Position numbers and translations under genes: made by a program | Part shown: positions 46,477 to 54,944 of the stretch, piece by piece | Position numbering within the stretch: position 1 is the stretch's first letter | Layout: the number at the start of each line of letters is the position of its first letter | Assembly: GCF_001984215.1 (NCBI RefSeq) | Contig: NZ_CP019420.1 | Span: 248,001-312,000, forward strand | Direction: 5' to 3' | Length of the DNA stretch: 64,000 nucleotides | Source: Mycobacterium sp. MS1601 | Lineage (GTDB): Bacteria > Actinomycetota > Actinomycetes > Mycobacteriales > Mycobacteriaceae | The notes under the pieces: model-generated | The model's input: the letters and a program-made list of their open reading frames with translations, nothing else | Databases searched by the model: none | What the model was told of the DNA's origin: nothing

Positions 46477-47793
46477 ATGAGATTCGCTCAAAATCCCACT
46501 CGGGGGCGTCGCACGCGCTCCGCACTTGTTGCGCTGGGAGCCGTCGCCGCCCTGACCCTGAGTGCCTGTGCCGGTTCCGGTGGACCCGAACAGGCCGAGG
46601 CCACCGGCACCGGTGAGGTGTCCGCGGACGTCTCGGGCACCGTCCGCATCCTGATGGAGAACGTGCCCGACACCGACATCGTGCAGTCGATGGTGGCCGA
46701 CTTCAACGCCGACTACCCCGATGTCGACATCAACATCGAGACCCTGACCTACGACCAGATGCGCGACAAGCTGGTGTCGTCCTTCCAGTCATCGGCTCCC
46801 ACCTACGACCTGATCGTGGTGGACAACCCCTGGATGGTCGACTTCGCCAACGCCAATTTCCTGCAGCCGCTGGACGCCCGCATCGACAGCACGCCGGATT
46901 ACGACGCCGGGGACTTCTTCACGCCGCTGACGGACATCACGACCGTCGACGGAACCCGATTCGCCGTCCCGTTCTACAACTACGCGCTCGGATACCTCTA
47001 CAACACCGATGACCTCGCGGCGGCCAACCAGCAGGTGCCGACCAACCTCGACGAGCTCGTCGCCACCAGCAAGGCCCTCAAGACCGCCGACCGCGCCGGT
47101 ATCGCCATGCAGCCACAGCGCGGCTACAAGATCTTCGAGGAATGGGGCAACTGGCTGTTCGCGGCCGGCGGCTCGATCTACGACGCCGACGGCAAGGTCA
47201 CGCTCAACACCCCCGAGGCCAAACGCGCACTCGAGGCCTACATCGACACCTACACCAATGCCGCTCCGGCCAACAGCTTGAACTGGAGCATGGACGAGGC
47301 CCAGCGGTCGGTGTCGGCCAATCAGTCCGCGTCGATGATCAACTACAACTGGCAGCTGCCAGCCCTCAACGAACCCGGCTCAGGCCCGGCCGCGGGCAAG
47401 ATCAAGCTCGCCACCATCCCCGGCGGCAAGCAAGTTCTCGGCTCCTGGAGCTGGGCCATCCCCACCAATTCAGCAGCCTCGGACGCCGCGTGGGCATTCG
47501 CATCCTGGATCACCAGCAAGCCCCACGACGTGGCACGGGTCGAAAAGGGTGGAGCGGCCATCCGGCAGAGCACCCTGCAGGATCCGGCCGTGCTCGAAGG
47601 GCAGTTCGGCGCCGAGTACTACCAGACCGTCGAGAAGCTGCTGGCCAACTCCGCTCCGCTGAGCCAGGGGCCCAGTGGCGAGGAGATGATCCAGGCCGTC
47701 GGCACCGAGCTCAACGAAGCCGTCGCGGGCACCAAGAGCGTCGATGACGCCCTGGCCGCCGCACAGGCCGAAGCCGAGAGGATCCAGGGCTAA
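46477..47793 (+). CDS. ABC transporter sugar-binding lipoprotein
   Basis: A 438-residue family-1 extracellular solute-binding protein. The signal peptide has a basic start (RGRRTRSAL) and the lipobox LSAC, with C31 as the lipidated cysteine. The mature part has VRILMENVPDTDIVQSMVADFNADYP and GSWSWAIPTNS, typical of sugar and polyol binders. It is the import receptor for the two permeases and the ATPase downstream. A repeat-filled gap of 225 bp separates it from the first permease gene. Confidence 0.9.
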   Translation: MRFAQNPTRGRRTRSALVALGAVAALTLSACAGSGGPEQAEATGTGEVSADVSGTVRILMENVPDTDIVQSMVADFNADYPDVDINIETLTYDQMRDKLVSSFQSSAPTYDLIVVDNPWMVDFANANFLQPLDARIDSTPDYDAGDFFTPLTDITTVDGTRFAVPFYNYALGYLYNTDDLAAANQQVPTNLDELVATSKALKTADRAGIAMQPQRGYKIFEEWGNWLFAAGGSIYDADGKVTLNTPEAKRALEAYIDTYTNAAPANSLNWSMDEAQRSVSANQSASMINYNWQLPALNEPGSGPAAGKIKLATIPGGKQVLGSWSWAIPTNSAASDAAWAFASWITSKPHDVARVEKGGAAIRQSTLQDPAVLEGQFGAEYYQTVEKLLANSAPLSQGPSGEEMIQAVGTELNEAVAGTKSVDDALAAAQAEAERIQG

Positions 47794-47803
47794 GTCCCTG
47801 GCT

Positions 47804-47974
47804 CTGCCCTCCCTCCCCGGGCTCGTTCCTCGCCCGGCTCGTCGACAGGACTCACCCACCAGTCCTGCCCTCCCTCCCCGGGCTCGTTCCTCGCCCGGCT
47901 CGTCGACAGGACTCACCCACCAGTCCTGCCCTCCCTCCCCGGGCTCGTTCCTCGCCCGGCTCGTCGACAGGACT
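47804..47974. repeat. 61-bp tandem repeat, 2.8 copies
   Basis: Three head-to-tail copies of a 61-bp unit: 47804-47864, 47865-47925 and a 49-bp partial copy at 47926-47974. Apart from the first bases of copy 1, the copies look identical. Each unit holds CCGGGC/GCCCGG with a 9-nt loop, and at each copy junction CAGGACT/AGTCCTG with an 8-nt loop, so the transcript can form a row of hairpins. It separates the binding-protein gene from the permease genes. The period is not a multiple of three, so it is not coding. Confidence 0.95.
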
Positions 47975-48018
47975 AACCACATGAAACCGACCACCCCGCG
48001 AAAGGAGCCCGACCTACC

Positions 48019-48882
48019 GTGACATCCCCTCTGAAATTCCAGCACGGTATGGTCGCCCCCCTCATCGCTCTTTTTGTCGGGGTGGTCGGTTTCCCCCTCG
48101 GGTACGCCGCATACCTCAGCGTCACCGACTACAAGCTCACCGACCGGGGCGCCCCGGCCATCATCGGCGCCGACAACTTCGTCGCGACCTTCGGGGACAG
48201 TGGGTTCTGGAATGCCTTCGGTACCACCGCGGTCTACGTCGTGGTGGCCGTCGGCCTCGAACTCGTCATCGGTCTGGCTCTGGCCCTGTCACTCCAGAAG
48301 CAGAAGTGGGCAAAGGATCTCACCCGCTCCATGCTGCTGGCACCCATGTTCATCACTCCGATAGCGGTCGGGCTGACGTTCCGGTTCCTGCTCAACGACC
48401 AGTTGGGCGCCATCCCGGCGATGCTCGACACCATCGGCATCTCCTATGACTTCTTCGGTCCCGGTCGGGCACTGTTCACCCTGGCATTCATCGACGTGTG
48501 GCAGTGGACACCGTTCATGGTGCTGCTCCTGCTGGCCGGCCTCGAGTCCATTCCGAAGGAACCACTCGATGCCGCTCGCCTAGACGGCGCCAGCGGTTTC
48601 TACGTACTGCGGCGGGTGACCCTGCCCCTGTTGGCCCCGGTGCTGGTGGTGGCGATACTGCTGCGCAGCCTCGATGCGATGAAGACGTTCGAGTACGTCT
48701 TCGCCACCACCCGAGGTGGCCCAGGCACCGAAACCGAGACGCTGCAGTACTTCATCTACCAGACCGGCATCCAATTCTTCCGACTCGGATCCGCGTCGTC
48801 GATGGCATTCGTCGTGCTGATCCTGGTGCTGGCCGTCATCGTGTTCGCGTTCCGCCGCATGGAAAGGGCCAAAACGCGATGA
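48019..48882 (+). CDS. ABC transporter sugar permease 1 (MalF type)
   Basis: A 287-residue inner-membrane permease with six predicted helices. The EAA loop that contacts the ATPase is SIPKEPLDAARLDGASGFYVLRRVTLP. The GTG start at 48019 follows AAAGGAG at a slightly long distance. It pairs with the next gene, which overlaps it by 4 bp. Confidence 0.9.
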   Translation: MTSPLKFQHGMVAPLIALFVGVVGFPLGYAAYLSVTDYKLTDRGAPAIIGADNFVATFGDSGFWNAFGTTAVYVVVAVGLELVIGLALALSLQKQKWAKDLTRSMLLAPMFITPIAVGLTFRFLLNDQLGAIPAMLDTIGISYDFFGPGRALFTLAFIDVWQWTPFMVLLLLAGLESIPKEPLDAARLDGASGFYVLRRVTLPLLAPVLVVAILLRSLDAMKTFEYVFATTRGGPGTETETLQYFIYQTGIQFFRLGSASSMAFVVLILVLAVIVFAFRRMERAKTR

Positions 48883-49694
48883 CTCGTTCGACTGTGGTCA
48901 CCGTTCTGCGGGTGGGCCTGCTGTGGGCCGCGGGAATCTCGGTGCTGTTCCCCATCGTCTGGATCGCGCTGGCGAGCGTGAAAACGCCTCAGCAGCTCAA
49001 TGATCCGTTCCTGTTCGCATTCACCCCGGATTTCAGCAGCTGGCAGAACGTGCTGACCTCGGGCATCTTGGGTGCCGCGGGTCGCAGCGCGTTGGTGGCG
49101 CTGGTCACCGTCGGTGTCAGCGTGGTGGTCGGCAGCATGGGCGCCTACGCCATCGCCCGGTACCGCGCCGGTGGCACCCTCACCCGGTTCGGCATGCTCG
49201 CCGCCCAGGTGCTGCCGCCCGCGGTGCTGGTGTTTCCGTTCCTCACCATGGCCTACGCATTACGGCTCACCGACACGCTGATCCCGGTGATCTTCGCGCA
49301 CCTGAGTTTTGTTCTGCCCGTGGTCACCTGGTTCCTCATCGGCTTCTTCGAAGCGGTCCCCCGCTCGCTGGAGGAACAGGCCCAGGTCGACGGGTTCACC
49401 CGATTCGCCGCGTTCCGGCTGGTGGTCCTGCCTCAGGTTCTACCCGGCATCGGCGCTTCGGCGATCTTCGGTTTCACGCTGTCCTGGAACGACCTGTTCT
49501 ACGGACTCATCTTGGCCCCCGGTAAATCGGCGATCCTCCCGGTGGCCATCGCAGGGTTCAACACATTCCGCGGAGTGCAGATCGGCTCGATGAGCGCGGC
49601 GATCCTCATCGCGGTAATTCCCGTTGTCATCGCGAGCTTCTTCATTCAGCGCAAGCTGGTGCAGGGCATCAGCGGCGGCGCGGTGAAATTCTAG
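48879..49694 (+). CDS. ABC transporter sugar permease 2 (MalG type)
   Basis: A 271-residue permease with six helices and the EAA loop AVPRSLEEQAQVDGFTRFAAFRLVVLP. ATG 48879 overlaps the first permease stop. With the binding protein and the ATPase at 49719 it completes a CUT1-type importer. Confidence 0.9.
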   Translation: MTRSTVVTVLRVGLLWAAGISVLFPIVWIALASVKTPQQLNDPFLFAFTPDFSSWQNVLTSGILGAAGRSALVALVTVGVSVVVGSMGAYAIARYRAGGTLTRFGMLAAQVLPPAVLVFPFLTMAYALRLTDTLIPVIFAHLSFVLPVVTWFLIGFFEAVPRSLEEQAQVDGFTRFAAFRLVVLPQVLPGIGASAIFGFTLSWNDLFYGLILAPGKSAILPVAIAGFNTFRGVQIGSMSAAILIAVIPVVIASFFIQRKLVQGISGGAVKF

Positions 49695-49718
49695 TCGCAG
49701 ATAGGATTTTCAGGCTCA

Positions 49719-50747
49719 ATGGCTACCGTCCGTTTCTCCGGCGTCAACAAGGCGTACGGACCCACCTCTGTCGTCAGCGATCTCGATCTCGAGCTGCCCG
49801 ACGGATCGTTCACCGTGCTCGTCGGCCCGTCCGGCTGTGGTAAGTCCACCTCGCTGCGGATGCTGGCCGGGCTGGAGACGGTCACCTCCGGCACCATCAG
49901 CATCGGCGACCGCGACGTCACACACCTGCAGCCTCGCGACCGCGATATCGCCATGGTGTTCCAGAACTACGCGTTGTACCCGCATCTGAGTGTGCAGGAG
50001 AACATCGCTTTCCCACTGCGGGCCATTAAGACTCCGCGCGCCCAGGCCTTGTCCCGCGCGACCGAGATCGGTGAATCACTGGGCTTGGGCAAGCTGATGA
50101 GCCGCAAACCCAAGGATCTCAGCGGTGGTCAGCAGCAGCGCGTCGCGATCGGCCGGGCCATCATCCGCGAACCCTCGGTGTTCCTGTTCGACGAGCCACT
50201 GTCGAACCTGGACGCCAAACTGCGTGTCGAGACCAGGACCGAGCTGCTGCAGATCCAGCGGCGACTCGGTATCACCTCGGTCTACGTCACGCACGACCAG
50301 GAAGAGGCGATGACGCTCTCCGATCGGATGGTCGTGATGCGTGACGGCCGGATCGCCCAGCAAGGCACTCCCCAGGAGGTGTACGCCCGGCCGGCCGACA
50401 CCTTTGTCGCCTCCTTCGTCGGCAGTCCCAAGATGAACCTCATCAACAGCGACGTCGCACGCCGTCTGGGTCTGCTGCCTGCCGGGGCCGAAGCCGTCAC
50501 CCTGGGAGTCCGGCCCGACGACCTGATCCCCACCGCCACCGACGGCGCCACCGCCCGGGTGATCCTGATCGAAGATCTCGGCCCTCGCGCCATTGTCACG
50601 ATCGACGCCGGCGGCACCGAGCTGACCAGCGTCGTGGAGGCATCCCGTTTGTCGGGGATCTCCGAAGGCAGCCCGATCGACCTGGCCGCCAGGCCTGGCG
50701 CCACCCACCTTTTCGACACCCAGTCCGGCCAGCGGCTCGCAGGCTGA
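49719..50747 (+). CDS. ABC transporter ATPase (UgpC/MsmK type)
   Basis: A 342-residue ATPase. Walker A is GPSGCGKS (36-43), the signature LSGGQ is at 134-138, Walker B is VFLFDEP with D158-E159, and the switch histidine lies in VYVTHDQ. The C-terminal 110 residues form the TOBE-type regulatory domain found in CUT1 ATPases. It energises the two permeases of this operon. Confidence 0.92.
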   Translation: MATVRFSGVNKAYGPTSVVSDLDLELPDGSFTVLVGPSGCGKSTSLRMLAGLETVTSGTISIGDRDVTHLQPRDRDIAMVFQNYALYPHLSVQENIAFPLRAIKTPRAQALSRATEIGESLGLGKLMSRKPKDLSGGQQQRVAIGRAIIREPSVFLFDEPLSNLDAKLRVETRTELLQIQRRLGITSVYVTHDQEEAMTLSDRMVVMRDGRIAQQGTPQEVYARPADTFVASFVGSPKMNLINSDVARRLGLLPAGAEAVTLGVRPDDLIPTATDGATARVILIEDLGPRAIVTIDAGGTELTSVVEASRLSGISEGSPIDLAARPGATHLFDTQSGQRLAG

Positions 50748-50775
50748 ACACAACAAGATAGGAATCCAGCATCTG

Positions 50776-51546
50776 ATGACCAACACAGTCGTAGTCACCG
50801 GCGCAGGCTCGGGCATCGGCCGTGCCATCGCGAACACTCTGGCGCAACGGAATTGGCGCGTCGTCGTCACCGACCTTGACGGTGACGCCGCCCGCGAGGT
50901 CGCCGCGGTCCTGCCCAATCCGGACGCCGGTCACGAGTCGGTACGGTTGGACGTCACCTCACCCGACAGCGCGGCCGCGGTGGCTGCCGATGTGGCCAAC
51001 CGGTTGGGCCTCGACGCCTGGGTGAGCAATGCCGGTATCTCATTCATGCACCGCTTTCTCGACGCCCCCGTCGAGCGTTACCAGCAGACCATGGACGTCA
51101 ACCTCAAAGGCGTGTTCGTCTGCGGTCAGGCCGCGGCGCGTGAGATGGTGCGCAATCGGGTTGCCGGAACCATCGTCAACACCGCCTCCATGGCAGGAAA
51201 ACAGGGCCGGGTGCCGTTCCTGTCGGATTACGTCGCCTCCAAGTTCGGGGTTGTCGGCCTCACCCAGGCGATGGCCTACGAACTCGGCGAACACCGCATC
51301 ACCGTCAACTGCGTCTGCCCGGGATACGTCGAAACACCCATGCAGTCAAGGGAATTGGAATGGGAAGCCGAACTTCGCGGGACCTCCACCGACGGCGTGC
51401 GCACCATGATGCTCGATGACACCCCACTGGGCCGGCTCGAGCAGCCCGAGGATGTGGCCCGCGCGGTGGCGTTCCTGCTATCCGACGACGCCCGATTCAT
51501 CACGGGAGAAGCCCTGGCCGTCAACGGCGGCGCCTACATGGACTGA
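50776..51546 (+). CDS. SDR polyol/sugar dehydrogenase
   Basis: A 256-residue classical SDR with TGAGSGIG (residues 8-15), the NAG motif at 85-87, and the catalytic S138, Y152 and K156. VTDLD after strand 2 favours NAD. It closely follows the importer genes and precedes the BtpA gene. With the FGGY kinase it suggests a route of polyol to ketose to ketose phosphate. The polyol is not identified. Confidence 0.87.
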   Translation: MTNTVVVTGAGSGIGRAIANTLAQRNWRVVVTDLDGDAAREVAAVLPNPDAGHESVRLDVTSPDSAAAVAADVANRLGLDAWVSNAGISFMHRFLDAPVERYQQTMDVNLKGVFVCGQAAAREMVRNRVAGTIVNTASMAGKQGRVPFLSDYVASKFGVVGLTQAMAYELGEHRITVNCVCPGYVETPMQSRELEWEAELRGTSTDGVRTMMLDDTPLGRLEQPEDVARAVAFLLSDDARFITGEALAVNGGAYMD

Positions 51547-51595
51547 CCCCTCAACGACCTCATTTCGCAGTTCAACAGTTAGAGAAAGGCACACA

Positions 51596-52414
51596 GTGAC
51601 CACCACCTGGCTCGACGAGGTGTTCGGAGTTCGGAAACCCGTCATCGCCATGCTCCACCTGAACGCACTTCCGGGCGATCCCGGATATGACAGCAAGAGC
51701 GGCATCGCGGCCGTCGTCAACCGCGCCCGCACCGAACTCGACGCGCTGCAGAGTGGCGGTGTCGACGGCGTCATGATCAGCAACGAGTTCAGCCTGCCGT
51801 ACCTGACCAAGACCGAGCCGATCACCGCCATCACGATGGCGCGCATCATCGGTGAACTGCTGCCCGAGATCTCGGTGCCCTACGGCGTCAACGTGCTGTG
51901 GGACGGTCGCGCCTCCATCGACCTGGCAGTGGCCACCGGTGCCCGGTTCGTCCGCGAGATCTTCACCGGGGTCTACGCCAGCGATTTCGGCTTCTGGAAC
52001 ACCAACGTCGGCGAGGTGGCCCGCCATCGTGCCCGCGTCGGCGGCTCCGACGTCAAGCTGCTGTTCAACATCGTGCCGGAGTCGGCCACGTACCTGGCCG
52101 AGCGCGACCTCGAATCCATCACCCGGACAACGGTTTTTGCGACCCTTCCCGACGCCATCTGCGTCTCCGGCGCCACCGCGGGCTCCCCGACCGACCTTGA
52201 GGCGCTGCAGGTGGTCAAGAACGCCGCGGGCGCCGTGCCGGTGTTCGTCAACACCGGTGTGCGTGCCGAGAACGTCGCACTGCAGCTCGGTATCGCCGAC
52301 GGCGCGGTGGTAGGCACCTACTTCAAGGAGGGCGGCGTGTTCGAGAACCCAGCGGAGAAGTCGCGGGTGGAAGAACTGATGGGGGCCGCCAAGGCATTCC
52401 GCGCAACGCTGTAG
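51596..52414 (+). CDS. BtpA/SgcQ family protein
   Basis: A 272-residue TIM-barrel protein of the BtpA/SgcQ family: KPVIAMLHLNALPGDPGY at the N-terminus, GVDGVMISNEFSLPY, and VSGATAGSPTDLEALQVVK at the phosphate-binding end. BtpA was named for photosystem I biogenesis, but homologues in sugar operons such as SgcQ have no proven reaction. Here it is the last gene of the operon, so a phosphorylated-sugar lyase or isomerase role is conceivable. GTG 51596 is chosen for AAAGG six bases upstream. Confidence 0.83.
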   Translation: MTTTWLDEVFGVRKPVIAMLHLNALPGDPGYDSKSGIAAVVNRARTELDALQSGGVDGVMISNEFSLPYLTKTEPITAITMARIIGELLPEISVPYGVNVLWDGRASIDLAVATGARFVREIFTGVYASDFGFWNTNVGEVARHRARVGGSDVKLLFNIVPESATYLAERDLESITRTTVFATLPDAICVSGATAGSPTDLEALQVVKNAAGAVPVFVNTGVRAENVALQLGIADGAVVGTYFKEGGVFENPAEKSRVEELMGAAKAFRATL

Positions 52415-52442
52415 CCCGCGCACATTTCCGGTTCAGCCGGCC

Positions 52443-52503
52443 GGGGTCGGAACCGTGACGTGAGCGGGCAGTCAATGCCGACGTGACGTCACGGTCCGGC
52501 CCC
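52443..52503. terminator. terminator hairpin after the sugar operon
   Basis: An 18-19-bp inverted repeat with one bulge: arms 52443-52461 and 52486-52503 share ACCGTGACGT/ACGTCACGGT. It lies between the BtpA gene and the convergent TetR gene. No T-run. Confidence 0.7.
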
Positions 52504-52560
52504 GACGCCGGGTTCAGCCCCAGCCGGCTGCCTCGCCGGCCACCACCGTCCGCATTCCGG

Positions 52561-53133
52561 TCAGGACTCGAACGCCGGAAGCAGAAACCGTGTCACCACA
52601 GCACGCTCCTTCTCGGTCCCGATGGGCGCGACCAGCAGCGAGAGGAACACCCGTACCGTCCACTGCGCAGCCTCGGTATCGTCGGAGCTCGATCCGGTGA
52701 GATCCCCGGCGTAGTCGGCCAGTAACGACGATCCGATCATCCAGGCAGATACGCCGGGGCGCGCGAGAGATTTGAGGAGCAGGTCCCCGACGAGATCGGC
52801 GCGCACTTCAGCCAGAGCGGTCAGTATCGCCTCTACCGCGCGCTCACCGCCGGTCAAACCGTCCACCCGGCGGCGAACTGAGGCCGCGATGCGCTCCGCC
52901 GCCGCCGCCAGCACTGCGTTGCGAATCTCTGTCTTGCCGCCGACGTGGCGGTAAATCGTTGCCCGCGAGCAATGGGCCTCGGCGGCCAGCGCATCAAGAT
53001 CAAAATCATGCCAACCGCGCCGAGCGATCAAGACAGCTGCCGCGTCGAGAATGCGGGTGCGTGCCACGGAGTGTCGGTCTGTCCCGAACAGCCAGTCATC
53101 GCCTGACATTCGCGTCAATTCCTTTCCGGTCAT
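52561..53133 (-). CDS. TetR family transcriptional regulator
   Basis: A 190-residue regulator with the helix-turn-helix HDFDLDALAAEAHCSRATIYRHVGGKTEI at about residues 42-70 and a helical C-terminal domain. ATG 53109 (AAAGGA 10 bases upstream) is an alternative start that removes eight residues. It is divergent to a cytochrome P450 gene, with a 15-bp palindrome eight bases before its own start, so it likely controls itself and the P450. Confidence 0.86.
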   Translation of the reverse strand: MTGKELTRMSGDDWLFGTDRHSVARTRILDAAAVLIARRGWHDFDLDALAAEAHCSRATIYRHVGGKTEIRNAVLAAAAERIAASVRRRVDGLTGGERAVEAILTALAEVRADLVGDLLLKSLARPGVSAWMIGSSLLADYAGDLTGSSSDDTEAAQWTVRVFLSLLVAPIGTEKERAVVTRFLLPAFES

Positions 53134-53140
53134 GACTCAT

Positions 53141-53155
53141 GTCTCACCGTGAGAC
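53141..53155. promoter_or_regulatory. TetR operator candidate between regulator and P450
   Basis: GTCTCAC-C-GTGAGAC is a perfect 7-1-7 palindrome just upstream of the TetR gene. A second half-site, GTGAGAC, occurs at 53202-53208, closer to the P450. Confidence 0.6.
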
Positions 53156-53293
53156 GGCCGAGGCCCTCGCGATGTCGATTCGTGCACGTCGGGTCGCGCT
53201 TGTGAGACACCACCACCTCCACGCGGCTCGTCGAAGAGTTCGACTTCGACCATTTCGTTGACGATATCGCAACGCAGACAGCACATTAGAGCG

Positions 53294-54568
53294 ATGGCGG
53301 TCATGGAAGGTCAACTCGGCATGGAACTGTTCGCCGAGGAGTCCATCCAGGACCCCTATCCGCTGTATGCCCGCATGCTGGATGCCGGACCCGTCCATGC
53401 GGTCGGCGACTCCGGGTTCTACGCCGTGTGCAGTCGAGACGCGATCATCGAAGCGGTCTCACGACCGGAGGATTTTTCGTCCAATCTCACCGCCACAATG
53501 ACACTGGGTCCCGATGGCACGGTCAAGCCTTTCGAGCTGGAGGGTCTCGGCGGCGAAACCCACGCTCTGGCAACCGCTGATGGACCGCTGCACGCCGCCC
53601 ATCGCAAGCTGCTACTGCCACAACTGGCCGCCCGACGCGTTCGACAGCTGGAAACCTTCATCAACGAAACCACACACCGGCTCTGGGACGAATACACCGG
53701 CGAAAGCCACCTCGAATGGATGAGCGCGGTCGCCAACCGACTCCCCATGATGATCGTGGGCCGCCTCATCGGGGTGCCCGACACAGACATCGACCGACTC
53801 ATGGAGTGGGGTTATGCCAGCACCCAACTCCTGGAGGGCATCGTCACCCAGCCTCAACTCGAGGCCGCCGGCACCGCCGTCATGGAGTTGAGCAACTACC
53901 TCAACGACCACTTCATCGATGCTGCAATACATCCGCGGGACACCCTTCTCGGCGACCTGGCGACAGCCTGCGCCAACGGCGAGATCGGCGACATCCCGGC
54001 ACGCATCATCATGATCACACTGTTCAGCGCAGGAGGTGAATCAACAGCGTCGCTCATCGGCTCCGCCGCCCACATTCTGGCAACACAACCCGACGTGCAA
54101 CGCGAACTTCGCGCCCATCCCGACCTCGTCGGCGCCTTTCTCGAAGAGGTACTGCGCTACGAGCCACCCTTCCGCGGCCACTACCGACACGTACTGCACG
54201 ACACCACCCTCGCCGGTGTCGCATTACCCGCACACTCCCGACTGCTCCTGCTGTGGGGAGCGGCCAATCGCGACCCCTCCCACTTCACCGAACCGAACCA
54301 GTTCCTCCTCGGCCGCAACGCCACAACACACCTCAGCTTCGGCAAAGGCGCACACTTCTGCGTAGGCGCAGCCCTTGCACGCGCAGAAGCCCGGGCCGTG
54401 CTGAACACCCTCCTGACCCGCAGTTCGTCTATCCAGGCAGCCCGGGTCGGACGATGGCTACCCAGCCTATTGGTACGCCGCCTCGATCGGCTCGACCTCG
54501 ACGTCACCGCACACCATCCTGTTCGACAACCGCAGGCGACCGCGAATACGTCACCACGCCCTGGCTGA
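53294..54568 (+). CDS. cytochrome P450
   Basis: A 424-residue soluble bacterial P450. The I-helix oxygen motif is FSAGGESTAS, the K-helix ExxR is EEVLRYEPP, and the heme loop is FGKGAHFCVGAALARAEA with Cys356 as the iron ligand. ATG 53294 is chosen over a TTG at 53258; ATG 53303 is possible. No ferredoxin gene is adjacent. The substrate is unknown; regulation by the divergent TetR is likely. Confidence 0.9.
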   Translation: MAVMEGQLGMELFAEESIQDPYPLYARMLDAGPVHAVGDSGFYAVCSRDAIIEAVSRPEDFSSNLTATMTLGPDGTVKPFELEGLGGETHALATADGPLHAAHRKLLLPQLAARRVRQLETFINETTHRLWDEYTGESHLEWMSAVANRLPMMIVGRLIGVPDTDIDRLMEWGYASTQLLEGIVTQPQLEAAGTAVMELSNYLNDHFIDAAIHPRDTLLGDLATACANGEIGDIPARIIMITLFSAGGESTASLIGSAAHILATQPDVQRELRAHPDLVGAFLEEVLRYEPPFRGHYRHVLHDTTLAGVALPAHSRLLLLWGAANRDPSHFTEPNQFLLGRNATTHLSFGKGAHFCVGAALARAEARAVLNTLLTRSSSIQAARVGRWLPSLLVRRLDRLDLDVTAHHPVRQPQATANTSPRPG

Positions 54569-54761
54569 TGCCCCGCAAAAACTCGGTCCCCTTCGGCGAC
54601 CGCATTCGCCGTTGTGACGCTCTTCGCCCAGTCAGCAAATAGGAATCAATTTGTGAGGGTGCCCGAAAAGTTGCCATAGATACACCAAAACATATGGTGA
54701 GAGCCCTCTTTCATGGCTGCCGGTTTGCATTGGTGAGCACTTTGTGCAAACCTGGTGCAAG

Positions 54762-54867
54762 CGAAGGGGAGTAGTCCTCCAATTCGGGCCATCGACATAC
54801 TGGCTACGCGGCAACCGCCGTGTGCCCGGTGCCCGGGCCGGTTCCTGACCGGTGGACGAGACCTTCG
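54762..54867 (+). promoter_or_regulatory. yybP-ykoY manganese riboswitch aptamer
   Basis: The conserved elements appear in order: AAGGGGAGTAG (54764-54774), the central GACATAC (54794-54800) and GAGACCTT (54858-54865). The P1 helix pairs CGAAGG (54762-54767) with CCTTCG (54862-54867). This is the yybP-ykoY Mn2+ aptamer, and the gene behind it is a GDT1-type cation exporter, a standard partner. The upstream part of the gap (54569-54761) shows no gene. Confidence 0.9.
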
Positions 54868-54900
54868 GCCGAACAGACCATTTGGGCTGTGGGCCGAAGG
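54862..54900 (+). promoter_or_regulatory. expression-platform hairpin competing with riboswitch P1
   Basis: CCTTCGGCC (54862-54870) pairs perfectly with GGCCGAAGG (54892-54900), with ACAG/CTGT extending the stem inside. CCTTCG is also the 3' strand of aptamer P1, so the two helices exclude each other. The released strand contains GAAGG, six bases ahead of an ATG at 54907. Confidence 0.6.
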
Positions 54901-54906
54901 CATCTG

Positions 54907-54933
54907 ATGACTCCGGCCGGCAGCCGCCGATAG
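54907..54933 (+). CDS. possible 8-codon leader ORF in the riboswitch expression platform
   Basis: ATG 54907 opens MTPAGSRR and stops at TAG 54931-54933. GAAGG (54896-54900) gives it a well-placed ribosome binding site inside the switching hairpin. Its stop overlaps the GAGGGG that serves the exporter start, so translation of the two could be coupled. Very short ORFs arise by chance, so this is tentative. Confidence 0.35.
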   Translation: MTPAGSRR

Positions 54934-54944
54934 AGGGGTTGTCC

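Noticed and set aside
47804..47974. CRISPR array
   Set aside because: The copies are contiguous with no unique spacers, the unit is 61 bp, and no cas genes are present.
47744..48022. Open frames running through the 61-bp repeat on both strands
   Set aside because: The period is not divisible by three, so each copy would be read in another frame; no start context or similarity supports coding.
53144..53398. 84-codon minus-strand frame over the P450 start
   Set aside because: It overlaps the P450 N-terminus and the TetR operator; no domain or ribosome site.
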